58,083 nt of DNA, from positions 1-58,083 of IMG/VR virus record IMGVR_UViG_3300046355_000105. The stretch is one strand, 5' to 3'. Numbering within the stretch: position 1 is the first letter of the stretch; every line of letters begins with the position of its first letter. The stretch comes from a virus. Of the stretch, positions 41,163 to 48,832 are shown piece after piece. A program made the position numbers and the translations under genes. Below the pieces are notes generated by a model. It did no database searches, was not told the origin of the DNA, and saw only the letters and a program-made list of their open reading frames with translations.

Positions 41163-42984
41163 AGCTTCCTCCAACTCCAGTCTCACACGCAACAGGGATG
41201 CTGCGACACCACTTAGGTGTCATCGCAAGGCACTCTTCCATATACGCACGGGCTTCAACAAGTTCATCATCTCGCACTACACAGACAGCCTCGTCATGGA
41301 CGGACAGCTTCACTGGGTAGCGCTGGTTGATACGCGCAGTTTGCCACATAACGATCTGCATTGCGGCATGTTGCGATAAATTTTCTACAACTTTTGCACC
41401 GTGCAGATTTACCCGCATCTTGCCCATGGTGTACGTCCAGTTCTTGCCGTCATGCTCCAGCTCGTTATACATAACGCCCGGCTCGCCGGGGCGGCCAAAG
41501 CCATCCCACTGTGTCACGAACCAACCATTGACATCCACGTTTAGCATGGAGCAGCCGTTGGCGATATCTGGCAGGATTACTTTGTCGCAGCGCTTCCACA
41601 ACTCGACGACCTTGTAATGCACAGAGCGGTATAGGTCAACGATGGCGTATGCACGGTCGAGGTCAATCAGCTCCACGCCGGGGTCAGTGCGCTTGGCGAG
41701 ACGAACCATCTCTTGGAACCGTGCAGCGCCAGCGCCGTACTGCAAACCCAGCATCGCTGTCTTGCCCAAGAAACGCTCGGCCTTGTCTTTCTTCGTAATC
41801 TCACGGCCAAAGAGCTTAGACGCAAAGTCACAGTACAGGTCAACGCCGTTCTTCAACTTCTCGGTCACGTCGTCTTGGCCAGCCAGTGCCATCACTGTGC
41901 GGAGTTCAATGTTGGATGAGTCACCCACGAGAACGGTGTGGCCAGCAGGAGCCAGCAACGCATCGCGCAAGCCCGCTGAGGGGCCACGCGCAGGGATGTT
42001 TTGCCAGTTGATGGAGTTACCCCCAGAGTAGCGGCCAGTGGTCTTAGCGCCCCAGAAATTGAGGTACACGGGCAACGGGCCACGCTGTGCAGTTTCGAGG
42101 AACTTCAGTGCGCGGGTTTCTGCAATGGTCGTCTTGACGCCCAAGCGAGCCGCAACCAACGCCTGTACGTCTGCATCGTCGGACTCCAAGAGGTCGGTGA
42201 AGGCTTTGTCTGATTTGGCAAAAGCATAGGTTTCTTTATCTGGTCGTGCTTTGCTCGTCTTCATGGGCGGTGTGACACCAAGCTCCAGTAAACGGGCAGC
42301 GAATTTGTCGTTGGACATGATGATTTCGCGGGTGACTGTCGCGTCTTGCAACAGCTTCTCTTTGCGCACCAGCTCATCGTCATAGAGTTGTTTCATCTTG
42401 GCTTGGTCGCCCACCAGCATCGGCTCAGTGAACATGCGAATCGTCATGTCGATGAGACGCATAGCCAGTGGCGGTGTGAACGGGTCGAACTTCTTGCCCA
42501 GCTCTTTGCACAGCCATGTGTCGTGCTTGCAGTAGTCAGCGTACTCGGCTAATTCCATGGGATTAAAGTCCTCACGGCGTTTGCCAATCGCCTTTACAAC
42601 AGCAGTGCCCTTGTCGGGGAAAGCGTATTGCTTGGCCAAGTTGGCCAGTGAGTGATACTGCAAGAACGGCAACAGCATGCGGCCTTGGCCGAGGGTGTCC
42701 ATCCACAGCTTGGGCTTGATGCCACAGCGTTGCGTCAGGATGTAGCCGTCGAACAAAGTGTTGTGGCAGCGCACGGCTGAGTTCGCCCAGTCGTATGTGC
42801 CATGCAGCCAGCCAATCGTCTCAAGCTCTGAGCCACTGAACCACACAGCGTCTTCGTCATTCTTGATGACGGACACACCAATGATTTCAAAGCGGTCATC
42901 GTTGATGTACGCATCAGTCTGCATCTTCGACAGGGAGTAGTCCTTGTCGTAGTACGTCTCAAAGTCAACTGTTAGGATGTCCAT
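41146..42984 (-). CDS. DNA polymerase, family A
   Basis: A 612-residue replicative polymerase. The N-terminal 3'-5' exonuclease has VDFETYY (Asp7/Glu9) and DYCKHDTWL. The polymerase domain contains motif A GDSSNIELR (about 352-360), motif B FLGKTAMLGLQYG (about 400-412) and motif C VHDEA (about 560-564). Length is short but complete for phage family A enzymes. One copy of the repeat family (TAATTCCATGGGATTA on the + strand, 42550-42565) is inside the coding sequence, encoding NPMEL. Confidence 0.95.
   Translation of the reverse strand: MDILTVDFETYYDKDYSLSKMQTDAYINDDRFEIIGVSVIKNDEDAVWFSGSELETIGWLHGTYDWANSAVRCHNTLFDGYILTQRCGIKPKLWMDTLGQGRMLLPFLQYHSLANLAKQYAFPDKGTAVVKAIGKRREDFNPMELAEYADYCKHDTWLCKELGKKFDPFTPPLAMRLIDMTIRMFTEPMLVGDQAKMKQLYDDELVRKEKLLQDATVTREIIMSNDKFAARLLELGVTPPMKTSKARPDKETYAFAKSDKAFTDLLESDDADVQALVAARLGVKTTIAETRALKFLETAQRGPLPVYLNFWGAKTTGRYSGGNSINWQNIPARGPSAGLRDALLAPAGHTVLVGDSSNIELRTVMALAGQDDVTEKLKNGVDLYCDFASKLFGREITKKDKAERFLGKTAMLGLQYGAGAARFQEMVRLAKRTDPGVELIDLDRAYAIVDLYRSVHYKVVELWKRCDKVILPDIANGCSMLNVDVNGWFVTQWDGFGRPGEPGVMYNELEHDGKNWTYTMGKMRVNLHGAKVVENLSQHAAMQIVMWQTARINQRYPVKLSVHDEAVCVVRDDELVEARAYMEECLAMTPKWCRSIPVACETGVGGSYGDAK
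42550..42565. repeat. Palindrome family copy inside the polymerase gene
   Basis: TAATTCCATGGGATTA; the flanking 22 bases are identical to a copy at 46782-46797, which may mean transfer between the two sites rather than independent coding. Confidence 0.6.
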
Positions 42985-43189
42985 CTTTAACTTTCCGTGT
43001 TTGCATTATTTGTTGCTGCCCGCACTTCGAGCACTTGCGCCCTTGGCAGTACGCGTCCTCTGTCTGCCACACAATCCACTTGTCCCACTTGTGCCAGCAC
43101 TCGCTGATGATTTCAATTCCTTTACCGAATAGGTAAATTAAAAATACCAAAGCTGGCACCAGCAGGAATAGAAAAATATCGTTCATCAT
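42965..43189 (-). CDS. Membrane protein with zinc-binding tail
   Basis: A 74-residue protein with one membrane span (about 5-22: FLFLLVPALVFLIYLFG) and a C-terminal CQGRKCSKCG cluster. Overlaps the polymerase start and is linked to the previous gene by ATGA. Function unknown. Confidence 0.55.
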   Translation of the reverse strand: MMNDIFLFLLVPALVFLIYLFGKGIEIISECWHKWDKWIVWQTEDAYCQGRKCSKCGQQQIMQTRKVKDGHPNS

Positions 43190-43599
43190 TCAGTCCTGTC
43201 TAGCATGCGTGATGCCAACTGCGAGGTGATGATGGTGCATACATCTTCAATCGTCATGGCCACGTGCGGCGTGCGACCTGTGTACTGCTCTTCGCCTATG
43301 TTGACTATGAAGCCGTTATCAGCCTGAATGATGCTCAACTCCATACTCACTCGCGGCTTGTTTTCTTTATATGGGTACGATGACTTTGCTTGCGCCAGCT
43401 GCGCTGCGTTCCACGATGCCTGTTGAGCGTTTGAGATTGCACCATTCGCTATGCTGCCGCCCATCAGTGAGTTCTGCGCGTTGCTAATCATCCCTTGGCC
43501 CATGATTGAGTTAAGTCCCATGACCTGCTCCTGTTTTATCTGGTTGTAGAGCTCTGCGGCGTACACCGCAGAGTCCAGAGCATCACTGCTCTCTTCCAT
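43186..43599 (-). CDS. Protein of unknown function with Ala/Gln-rich middle
   Basis: A 137-residue protein starting MEESSDALDSAVYAAELYNQ, with an Asn/Ala/Gly-rich central section (QNSLMGGSIANGAISNAQ) and a globular C-terminus ending in ITSQLASRML. The ATG at 43599 overlaps the exonuclease stop (TAATG), suggesting translation coupling. Function not recognised. Confidence 0.55.
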   Translation of the reverse strand: MEESSDALDSAVYAAELYNQIKQEQVMGLNSIMGQGMISNAQNSLMGGSIANGAISNAQQASWNAAQLAQAKSSYPYKENKPRVSMELSIIQADNGFIVNIGEEQYTGRTPHVAMTIEDVCTIITSQLASRMLDRTE

Positions 43600-44117
43600 T
43601 ACTTTGCACCAACGGCACGCAACAACTTGCATGCGTGAAGGGCTTGGTACTTGGCATCGTCAAGCGCGTTGTGCGCCACGCCGACCTTGTCCTGCTTGAT
43701 GTCAGGGCGCAGGTTCTTGAGCGTGCGGTAGCAGCGGTCTTTGGTGAAGTGCCATGGGCGATTGATGCCACTGGCTTTGAACGCGTTGTCCAGAATCACG
43801 TTGTCGAACGTAGCGCCATTGCCCCACAGTGCAGCACCTTGTGGGTACCACGCCTTGAACATGTCGAGCGCCAGCTCAAGCGGCACGCTTGGCTTGTTGA
43901 ACGCAGCACGCGCTTCATCGGACTGCTTCATCCACCACATCACTGTGCTCACGTCCATCTTCAGGCCAGCATCCACGCAGCTCTGTGGTTCCACGTTGAC
44001 GTAGAACTCGCTGGTGATTTGCCCACTCGCAGGGTCGAACGCACATGCACCGATAGAGATGATGGCAGCGTTGCTGCCGTTGCCCAAGGTCTCCAAGTCA
44101 ACCATTACTTCGCTCAT
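43599..44117 (-). CDS. DEDDh-type 3'-5' exonuclease
   Basis: A 172-residue exonuclease: VDLETLGNGSNAAIISIGACAF carries the first DExD pair, WGNGATFDNVIL the second motif, and AHNALDDAKYQ the third. The pattern resembles the Rv2179c-like/DUF5051 family. It may degrade RNA primers, host DNA or end-process DNA. Four-base overlap with its neighbours. Confidence 0.85.
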   Translation of the reverse strand: MSEVMVDLETLGNGSNAAIISIGACAFDPASGQITSEFYVNVEPQSCVDAGLKMDVSTVMWWMKQSDEARAAFNKPSVPLELALDMFKAWYPQGAALWGNGATFDNVILDNAFKASGINRPWHFTKDRCYRTLKNLRPDIKQDKVGVAHNALDDAKYQALHACKLLRAVGAK

Positions 44118-44473
44118 GCTTCACCTCGCTCTTTGAGAATTGCCATGCCCAAGTAAACCATCGCGCCGAACACTTCGGTCTCGAACGCTTCACCTGTGCG
44201 CGTCGCTGCAGCCTCTTCCAATTTCTTCGCAGCTTGGCCAGTCAGGAAACCACGACCGTGCATCTTGGCGTAGTGAACCCAAGGCTGGTCGTTGAATGGC
44301 GTGATGTTGCCACCATGGCGTTGACCCTTGCCGAACATTGCTTGCTCAATGGCTGCAATAAATACTGCGTACAGCGGATGGTCTTCAGCCACTGCTTCAT
44401 CTGGCACGTGTGTTGTCGCCTTAAACATCACTGGCGCTTTTTTGCGTACCACGATTTTCTTTTTCGTAACCAT
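44114..44473 (-). CDS. Conserved phage protein of unknown function
   Basis: A 119-residue protein with a basic N-terminus (KKKIVVRKKAPVMFKATTH) and a helical body with FGKGQRHGGNITPFNDQPWV and GRGFLTGQAAKKLEEA. The middle pattern is found in phage operons near DNA metabolism genes. Function unknown. Confidence 0.6.
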   Translation of the reverse strand: MVTKKKIVVRKKAPVMFKATTHVPDEAVAEDHPLYAVFIAAIEQAMFGKGQRHGGNITPFNDQPWVHYAKMHGRGFLTGQAAKKLEEAAATRTGEAFETEVFGAMVYLGMAILKERGEA

Positions 44474-44482
44474 GTCTAACTC

Positions 44483-44659
44483 CTATTTGAATTTTTCAAT
44501 AATGAATTTGCACTTGTGTGCAGTCTCGCCTTTGCCACGCTCTTCAGCGAGGCGCATTGCCTTTTGCTTCATGCTGGACATCACGTATGCGCCGTGTTCG
44601 TCCCTCACGAAATTACCTTTGAACATCAGCACCCACATCTCGGTGAATACTCGCTTCAT
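44483..44659 (-). CDS. Small protein, unknown function
   Basis: A 58-residue protein (MKRVFTEMWVLMFKGNFVRD at the start, ending CKFIIEKFK). Too short for most automated length cut-offs but lies in the correct strand and gap. Start overlaps the next gene's stop. Confidence 0.45.
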   Translation of the reverse strand: MKRVFTEMWVLMFKGNFVRDEHGAYVMSSMKQKAMRLAEERGKGETAHKCKFIIEKFK

Positions 44660-44823
44660 AAATTCTTCTCCGCCCAGAGTTTGAATCGTTCGTTGGTTCG
44701 TTTAATCTTGCTCGGGTCGCGCGGCGGTGGCGGTGCCTTCGGCGCTGGCTGCACCTTCGGTGCTACCACTGCTGTTGGTGGCTTGTGCGGCCACGGCGCG
44801 TTTGGAGCTAACACTGTTTTCAT
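44656..44823 (-). CDS. Pro-rich small protein, overlapping its upstream neighbour
   Basis: A 55-residue Pro/Ala-rich protein ending KRTNERFKLWAEKNL. Its ATG (44823) has AAGG six bases upstream. It overlaps the C-terminal 122 bases of the 44702-45295 gene in another frame, a genuine dual-coded stretch if both are made. Function unknown. Confidence 0.45.
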   Translation of the reverse strand: MKTVLAPNAPWPHKPPTAVVAPKVQPAPKAPPPPRDPSKIKRTNERFKLWAEKNL

Positions 44824-45295
44824 TGAGTACCTTCTGCACAGAACGCATCTTGTGATGCTTGTATTCCTTGTCGATGATTTCCATGGCCAACTCCATCTCA
44901 CGCACATTGGTCTGGTCTAGTTGTGCATCGTGCAGCTCCATCACCAAGTTCATGGCGACTAGCTCTTGCGCCTTCAGCACAAACCTACCGGACTCAATGC
45001 CACGCGCTGCCACCATCAGCAGTGCGTCTTGGCCAGCCCTAATTTCTTTCACCCAGTCAGCCCCGAGGTCAGGACGCAAAATTGTGTACGCCTCGGTCAT
45101 GTTGAACGCGCCAATCAGCACGTCCATGTCTTCTCTTGTTGCTTCACCACGTCGCAGCGCATCCATCGCTGCATGATTCTTGATGCGTATGTTAATGCTA
45201 GTTGGCACCTCTTTGAAAGGTTTTATTCCAGCTAGCACCCACGTCACTGCATCCAACCGTACACCCTTGGGTTTGTACTTACTTCGTTTCCTCAT
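44702..45295 (-). CDS. Basic protein of unknown function
   Basis: A 197-residue protein with a Lys/Arg-rich start (MRKRSKYKPKG), a helical body (LVAMNLVMELHDAQLDQTN) and a Ser/Ala/Thr-rich low-complexity tail. The ATG at 45295 has no strong Shine-Dalgarno but a longer reading to 45367 looks less natural. The tail overlaps another gene in a different frame. Confidence 0.55.
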   Translation of the reverse strand: MRKRSKYKPKGVRLDAVTWVLAGIKPFKEVPTSINIRIKNHAAMDALRRGEATREDMDVLIGAFNMTEAYTILRPDLGADWVKEIRAGQDALLMVAARGIESGRFVLKAQELVAMNLVMELHDAQLDQTNVREMELAMEIIDKEYKHHKMRSVQKVLNENSVSSKRAVAAQATNSSGSTEGAASAEGTATAARPEQD

Positions 45296-45455
45296 GGCTG
45301 TGTTCTTTCGCTTTTGTCTTGTCAGTAAATAAGTCACCACAGTGCTTGCAACGGTAGAGGTAGCCAATCGTCACATACGTCTTGGTCTCAGGAATACCAC
45401 GCCACCCATTTTGGAAGCGCGGAACCCCGCTGTAAGTCTTGATGATTTCAATCAT
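45279..45455 (-). CDS. Small zinc-finger-like protein
   Basis: A 58-residue protein with YRCKHCGDLFTDKTKAKEHSH: two cysteines and two histidines spaced as in C2H2-type fingers. May bind DNA or a protein. It overlaps the downstream gene's start by 17 bases. Missed by length cut-offs. Confidence 0.5.
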   Translation of the reverse strand: MIEIIKTYSGVPRFQNGWRGIPETKTYVTIGYLYRCKHCGDLFTDKTKAKEHSHEETK

Positions 45456-45457
45456 CA

Positions 45458-45787
45458 CTATGCTTTCTTTTTGGTATTCGTGGTGTTTGCTGTGCCAGCT
45501 TTGCTGTACGTGAAGAACTCTGTCGGCGCAAGAATCCTGCGCTTCAATTCTTCCATGTCAGTGCGTGATTTTGCCTTCTCAAGAGTACGCTGAACTGACT
45601 GCGTTTTGGGGAACACGTTGATTGTGTTCACTGTCTTGCCGTGTTTGTTCTCACGTGTCGCTTTGGACTTACCACCTGCAATCACACCGTTGGCGTGCTG
45701 TGTTGATTCGAGCTTGATTGATGTGAGAAGTTCTGGGTGATACGTCTTGATGTAGTCGGGGTGGAACGCGTTGATGATCGCAGTCAT
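45458..45787 (-). CDS. Basic protein of unknown function
   Basis: A 109-residue Lys/Thr-rich protein (ATRENKHGKTVNTINVFPKT in the middle, TNTKKKA at the end). Overlaps the next gene's stop in ATGA. Function unknown. Confidence 0.55.
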   Translation of the reverse strand: MTAIINAFHPDYIKTYHPELLTSIKLESTQHANGVIAGGKSKATRENKHGKTVNTINVFPKTQSVQRTLEKAKSRTDMEELKRRILAPTEFFTYSKAGTANTTNTKKKA

Positions 45788-45891
45788 AGTGGGCTTTCAG
45801 GAATTTGTTTTCGTTGGAGTTCGTCATACTGTTTCTGCTGCTTAGGCGTCCACGGTACAGGTGGAAATTGGTCAGGGAACGGCCACGTCAT
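45784..45891 (-). CDS. Pro/Gln-rich small protein
   Basis: A 35-residue protein (MTWPFPDQFPPVPWTPKQQK). Start and stop overlap both neighbours by ATGA, which is good evidence of translation coupling. Function unknown. Confidence 0.5.
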   Translation of the reverse strand: MTWPFPDQFPPVPWTPKQQKQYDELQRKQIPESPL

Positions 45892-45956
45892 TTAGTCAAA
45901 CACCACAGAGTGAAACAAATCCCAATGGTCAGGCAAATCGTTTGTATGTCAGTCAT
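45888..45956 (-). CDS. Tiny membrane peptide
   Basis: A 22-residue peptide (MTDIQTICLTIGICFTLWCL, one hydrophobic segment). AGGGGG lies just upstream, and both ends overlap neighbouring genes by ATGA. A real micro-protein is plausible. Confidence 0.45.
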   Translation of the reverse strand: MTDIQTICLTIGICFTLWCLTK

Positions 45957-46150
45957 GCTTCCCCCTTTGGTAGTTTTGGTAGTGGTGCCCAGTGCGTGTA
46001 GAAAGTCCCCTTGCCGTTGTGCGTGCCGTACATAGCGACACCGCCTTGACCAAGCAGTTGAACCTTCACACCGTTGGGACATGTCTTGATGGGTTGCCAG
46101 AAGTAGTTGTGGTCTACTGCCGCTGCCCCTGTGCTGTCGATGTGTGTCAT
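45953..46150 (-). CDS. DUF551-like small protein
   Basis: A 65-residue protein with NYFWQPIKTCPNGVKVQLLG, AMYGTHNGKG and HWAPLPKLPK, which I recognise as the pattern of a common short phage domain (DUF551-type). Function unknown. Overlaps both neighbours by ATGA. Confidence 0.65.
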   Translation of the reverse strand: MTHIDSTGAAAVDHNYFWQPIKTCPNGVKVQLLGQGGVAMYGTHNGKGTFYTHWAPLPKLPKGEA

Positions 46151-46350
46151 GCTTTATCCTTTAGTTGAATCGCGTTTATCACACGAGCTGCTGTTGACTC
46201 AAGCGTGCCAAGAAGCGCAACACGAGCCCTACGTACACACGCCTCACGTTCGTACTCAACGCCCATGTCAAAGGCATTGCACATTGCAGTCACGGTGTTC
46301 TCGTTCACGCCTACGCTGCGTAACACTTGCGCCATATCTTCTTTAGTCAC
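46147..46350 (-). CDS. Small helical protein of unknown function
   Basis: A 67-residue protein starting at GTG 46350 with GGAG seven bases upstream (MTKEDMAQVLRSVGVNEN). An ATG at 46335 is the alternative. Contains a helical region with YEREACVRRARVALLG. Function unknown. Confidence 0.5.
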   Translation of the reverse strand: MTKEDMAQVLRSVGVNENTVTAMCNAFDMGVEYEREACVRRARVALLGTLESTAARVINAIQLKDKA

Positions 46351-46450
46351 TTTGAATCTCCATCCAGTAAACAAATCCGGCCAGCAACGCTGCCGTGATA
46401 CCAACACCAAGCGCCATGAGCGCTGCCATGAGCAGTACGTTCTCTACCAC
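46343..46450 (-). CDS. Small membrane protein
   Basis: A 35-residue peptide starting at GTG 46450, with GGAGG six bases upstream, and one hydrophobic segment (VLLMAALMALGVGITAALLAGF). The start codon overlaps the preceding gene's stop region, an arrangement repeated across this cluster. Confidence 0.5.
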   Translation of the reverse strand: MVENVLLMAALMALGVGITAALLAGFVYWMEIQSD

Positions 46451-46632
46451 AGCATGCCTCCGTGAGCTACGCGGCGTTGAAGCGCAAAGCCCCAGACCAA
46501 GCCCCACGTAACCCAGATACAGCGGTGTGCATACGCCCACGTTGCAGGGTCTTTGTCCCAGTTCAATAAACCAATCAGCACGTACACCACGAAAAGCATG
46601 ATTGGGTAAGTAATCAAGTCAATGTATTTCAT
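46444..46632 (-). CDS. Small membrane protein
   Basis: A 62-residue protein with two hydrophobic segments (about 4-24 and 35-51). It lies in a row of tiny membrane proteins. Function unknown. Confidence 0.55.
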   Translation of the reverse strand: MKYIDLITYPIMLFVVYVLIGLLNWDKDPATWAYAHRCIWVTWGLVWGFALQRRVAHGGMLW

Positions 46633-46634
46633 TT

Positions 46635-46808
46635 TCAGTCCTCATCATCTTCTGCCATAGCCATGTGGTCACGTATCAAGTCGAACTTGATGACATCCAA
46701 GATACCCAGCACAGTGGGCAACAACACAGCGTGTTCGTACTTGGCAATCACGTCCATGAGATCCTCGGTCATGCCAGCGGCTAATTCCATGGGATTAAGG
46801 TTTTTCAT
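46635..46808 (-). CDS. Small acidic protein
   Basis: A 57-residue protein (MKNLNPMELAAGMTEDLMDV and an acidic end AEDDED). GGAAG lies eight bases before ATG 46808. A palindrome copy overlaps codons 5-9. An alternative ATG at 46790 lies inside the palindrome, as in two other genes of this arm. The protein shares the NPMEL peptide with the polymerase because of a 22-base identical stretch. Confidence 0.45.
   Translation of the reverse strand: MKNLNPMELAAGMTEDLMDVIAKYEHAVLLPTVLGILDVIKFDLIRDHMAMAEDDED
46782..46797. repeat. Palindrome family copy (TAATTCCATGGGATTA)
   Basis: Inside or at the start of the small acidic gene; shares 22 identical bases with the polymerase copy. Confidence 0.6.
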
Positions 46809-46809
46809 A

Positions 46810-47004
46810 TCAGCACTTCCACAAGTAAACAGCCACTATGACCCACATGCACACAGCTACCCAGAAGAACAGTTTGTCCTGCCAGCGTTGCTCTGGTGGG
46901 AACCACCACTGCGCGTTCTCGATGTCGTCTTTGAAGGCGTCACGAGTTGTGCGTGGGAAGCAGCGTGTCGTGGGCCAGCCATAATTTTTATGATAGTTCG
47001 TCAT
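46810..47004 (-). CDS. Small membrane protein
   Basis: A 64-residue protein with a soluble N-terminus and one C-terminal span (KLFFWVAVCMWVIVAVYLW). Its stop is next to the following gene's start. Function unknown. Confidence 0.55.
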   Translation of the reverse strand: MTNYHKNYGWPTTRCFPRTTRDAFKDDIENAQWWFPPEQRWQDKLFFWVAVCMWVIVAVYLWKC

Positions 47005-47282
47005 GTGATTTTCCTGAACGTGATGGTGCCAATGATGTCACCACGGTGAACGATGTCGTATTCCTTGCCTTCCTTGGTCGCACCTGCACGTGCCATGTCA
47101 CTAAGCAACACAGTCATAGAGCGGCCAAGCGTTGACACGTACACCACAGCGGATTCTTCGTCGAGTGTCAACCACTCGTTGTCCTTGTCGATGTTTACGC
47201 CGAGCTCTTCAAAGCCGCGCACGAGCTTCGACTCGATACGCACAAGGCGGTTCAACAATTCTTTTTCGAGTTTATAAAGCAT
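47001..47282 (-). CDS. Protein of unknown function
   Basis: A 93-residue protein starting MLYKLEKELLNRLVRIESKL, followed by a strand-rich part (WLTLDEESAVVYVSTLG, DIIGTITFRKI). The ATG at 47282 is preferred because longer readings would overlap the upstream gene. About 97 bases separate it from the upstream metallopeptidase gene. Function unknown. Confidence 0.55.
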   Translation of the reverse strand: MLYKLEKELLNRLVRIESKLVRGFEELGVNIDKDNEWLTLDEESAVVYVSTLGRSMTVLLSDMARAGATKEGKEYDIVHRGDIIGTITFRKIT

Positions 47283-47379
47283 GGTTCTCTTTCGATGGTG
47301 GGGTACTCGCTTCACTGCGCCGACCTTCTGGACAAAGACATCCAGTGTCATCACGCAGCATCTGCTTTCCCCCAGAAAC

Positions 47380-48525
47380 TTATAGTGGAACCTCGACACG
47401 TGTGCCGAATGGTTCGCGTGGATGGCTGTAGCCGATGTCAGCCCAGATCATAGGGAATGGTGGCTCTTCACATTCAGAGAGGTTGCCCTCCATGTCGGTG
47501 AAGAAAATCATTCCGCAGTAACGCTCGTCTTGTTTGGCGAAGTGCTCGAACACAGGTTGGAACCGTGTGCCACCGCCACCCTTGGGGCGCAGCTGCAATG
47601 GCTCGTCACGCTCGAAGCGCTCGGTGTGCGTCACAGACCAGTCGCAGTACACCACCTCGACGAACGCAGGGTTGAGGTCGTCAACGATGGCTTGCAGCTC
47701 GGCAGCAATCTGGTTGCACTCGTCGGGCCCCATGGAGCCCGATGTGTCGAAGCCGATGGCCAAGCCACCCAGTGCGTCAGAGCGCAGCGATGGCATGTAG
47801 AGACCAGAGCCAATGAATCGGCGTGATGGGCGCAGGTAGCTGTAGTCAGCGGCAGCGCTCTCAGTCATCATCGAGCGGGTCACGTCTTGCCAACGCACCT
47901 TGGATTCGCCGACATGCTCAAGCACGCGGTCGATGAGCGTGGAACCTTGGCCGCAGTCCTTGGCCATCTTGGCAGCGGCCACGATGGATGCTTCCATGTC
48001 AACACGTGTTGCATCGTCCTGTGCGTCCTCAAGGTCGCCCTTGCCGTCGAAGCCACCACCGTTGGCGTTGTCATCTTCGTCGCCGTCACCAGAGCCACCG
48101 CCACCATTCTGTTGCTGTTGCTGCTGTTGTTCTTTGAGTTTGTTGTAGACCTCTTCGGATGACATCTCTTCACGCACCCAGCTGAGATGCACGCCACCCT
48201 TGGGCAGCTGCCAGCCACGGCTCTTGATGTACGCGTTGATGAGCGCATCGTTGGCCACGTTCCAAATCTTGGGGTCGCGTCCCTCACGACGCCACATGTG
48301 CATCAGCACTACGTGACATGACTCGTGCAGCACGAGGCCGAACAGTTCTTCGTCTGTCAGCTTCTCGCAGAACGCTTCGTTGTATCGCACCCAGTTGCCG
48401 TTGGTGCCAGCAGTAGATACCCTGTCAGAGACCTCGCGCTTGACGCGGGTCATGACTGCGGCGATGAACGCTTCACGCAGTCCGAGCTTGCTGTATGCGA
48501 GGTCTAGCCTATCCATAAGTGCCAT
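47380..48525 (-). CDS. VWA/metallopeptidase-like protein (MoxR partner)
   Basis: A 381-residue protein. An N-terminal HEXXH-type metallopeptidase motif (VLHESCHVVLMH, His67/Glu68/His71) is followed by a Gln/Gly/Asp-rich linker with a poly-Gln run (133-140), and a VWA-like domain with DTSGSM (about 259-264) as in DUF2201-type proteins. It works with the MoxR AAA ATPase encoded just upstream. The ATG follows a CACTTATTTACT leader motif and GGAG. Confidence 0.85.
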   Translation of the reverse strand: MALMDRLDLAYSKLGLREAFIAAVMTRVKREVSDRVSTAGTNGNWVRYNEAFCEKLTDEELFGLVLHESCHVVLMHMWRREGRDPKIWNVANDALINAYIKSRGWQLPKGGVHLSWVREEMSSEEVYNKLKEQQQQQQQNGGGGSGDGDEDDNANGGGFDGKGDLEDAQDDATRVDMEASIVAAAKMAKDCGQGSTLIDRVLEHVGESKVRWQDVTRSMMTESAAADYSYLRPSRRFIGSGLYMPSLRSDALGGLAIGFDTSGSMGPDECNQIAAELQAIVDDLNPAFVEVVYCDWSVTHTERFERDEPLQLRPKGGGGTRFQPVFEHFAKQDERYCGMIFFTDMEGNLSECEEPPFPMIWADIGYSHPREPFGTRVEVPL

Positions 48526-48535
48526 GATTTTCTCC

Positions 48536-48547
48536 AGTAAATAAGTG
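48536..48547 (-). promoter_or_regulatory. Leader motif (CACTTATTTACT on the - strand)
   Basis: Located immediately upstream of the Shine-Dalgarno for the VWA gene. One of eight copies of a CACTTRTTYACT-like sequence in - strand leaders. Confidence 0.5.
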
Positions 48548-48549
48548 AA

Positions 48550-48825
48550 TCATTGTTCGAGAGCGTATATCGCCTCGACCCATAGTTTAGCATCGTCAAT
48601 GCTGTCGAGCCAGTGTTTCGTTGCAACAGGATGCCAGCTTATCTCTGCGTAAATTTTGCCGACCTGTCGCGTTAAATACCATGGCTCGATGTTGACGTGA
48701 GCGAAGCGGTAAGTCCGCATCTTCCCACGTGGAGCTGCTGCGTTGGGGTCAGGTAACTCTGCACGAGCTACCCACCCACCATCGCCATGCTCGTGCCACA
48801 CCAGTTGGTAGCCTGCTAATCCCAT
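48550..48825 (-). CDS. Small protein (paralogue of the next gene), start inside a palindrome
   Basis: A 91-residue protein (MGLAGYQLVWHEHGDGGWVA ... IDDAKLWVEAIYALE). The ATG lies inside TAATCCCATGGGATTA. Its C-terminal pattern (ID-x-AKL-[WY]-V-x3-[FY]-ALE) matches the neighbouring gene, so they arose by duplication. Function unknown. Confidence 0.6.
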   Translation of the reverse strand: MGLAGYQLVWHEHGDGGWVARAELPDPNAAAPRGKMRTYRFAHVNIEPWYLTRQVGKIYAEISWHPVATKHWLDSIDDAKLWVEAIYALEQ

Positions 48826-48832
48826 GGGATTA
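48817..48832. repeat. Perfect palindrome TAATCCCATGGGATTA at a stop/start junction
   Basis: The only fully symmetrical copy. On the - strand its first three bases are the TAA stop of the upstream gene (48830-48832) and its centre is the ATG of the downstream gene (48825-48823). Confidence 0.85.

Noticed and set aside
45324-45335. Ninth copy of the leader motif (GACTTATTTACT)
   Set aside because: Lies inside the zinc-finger-like gene and encodes DLFT; distance to a start is too long.
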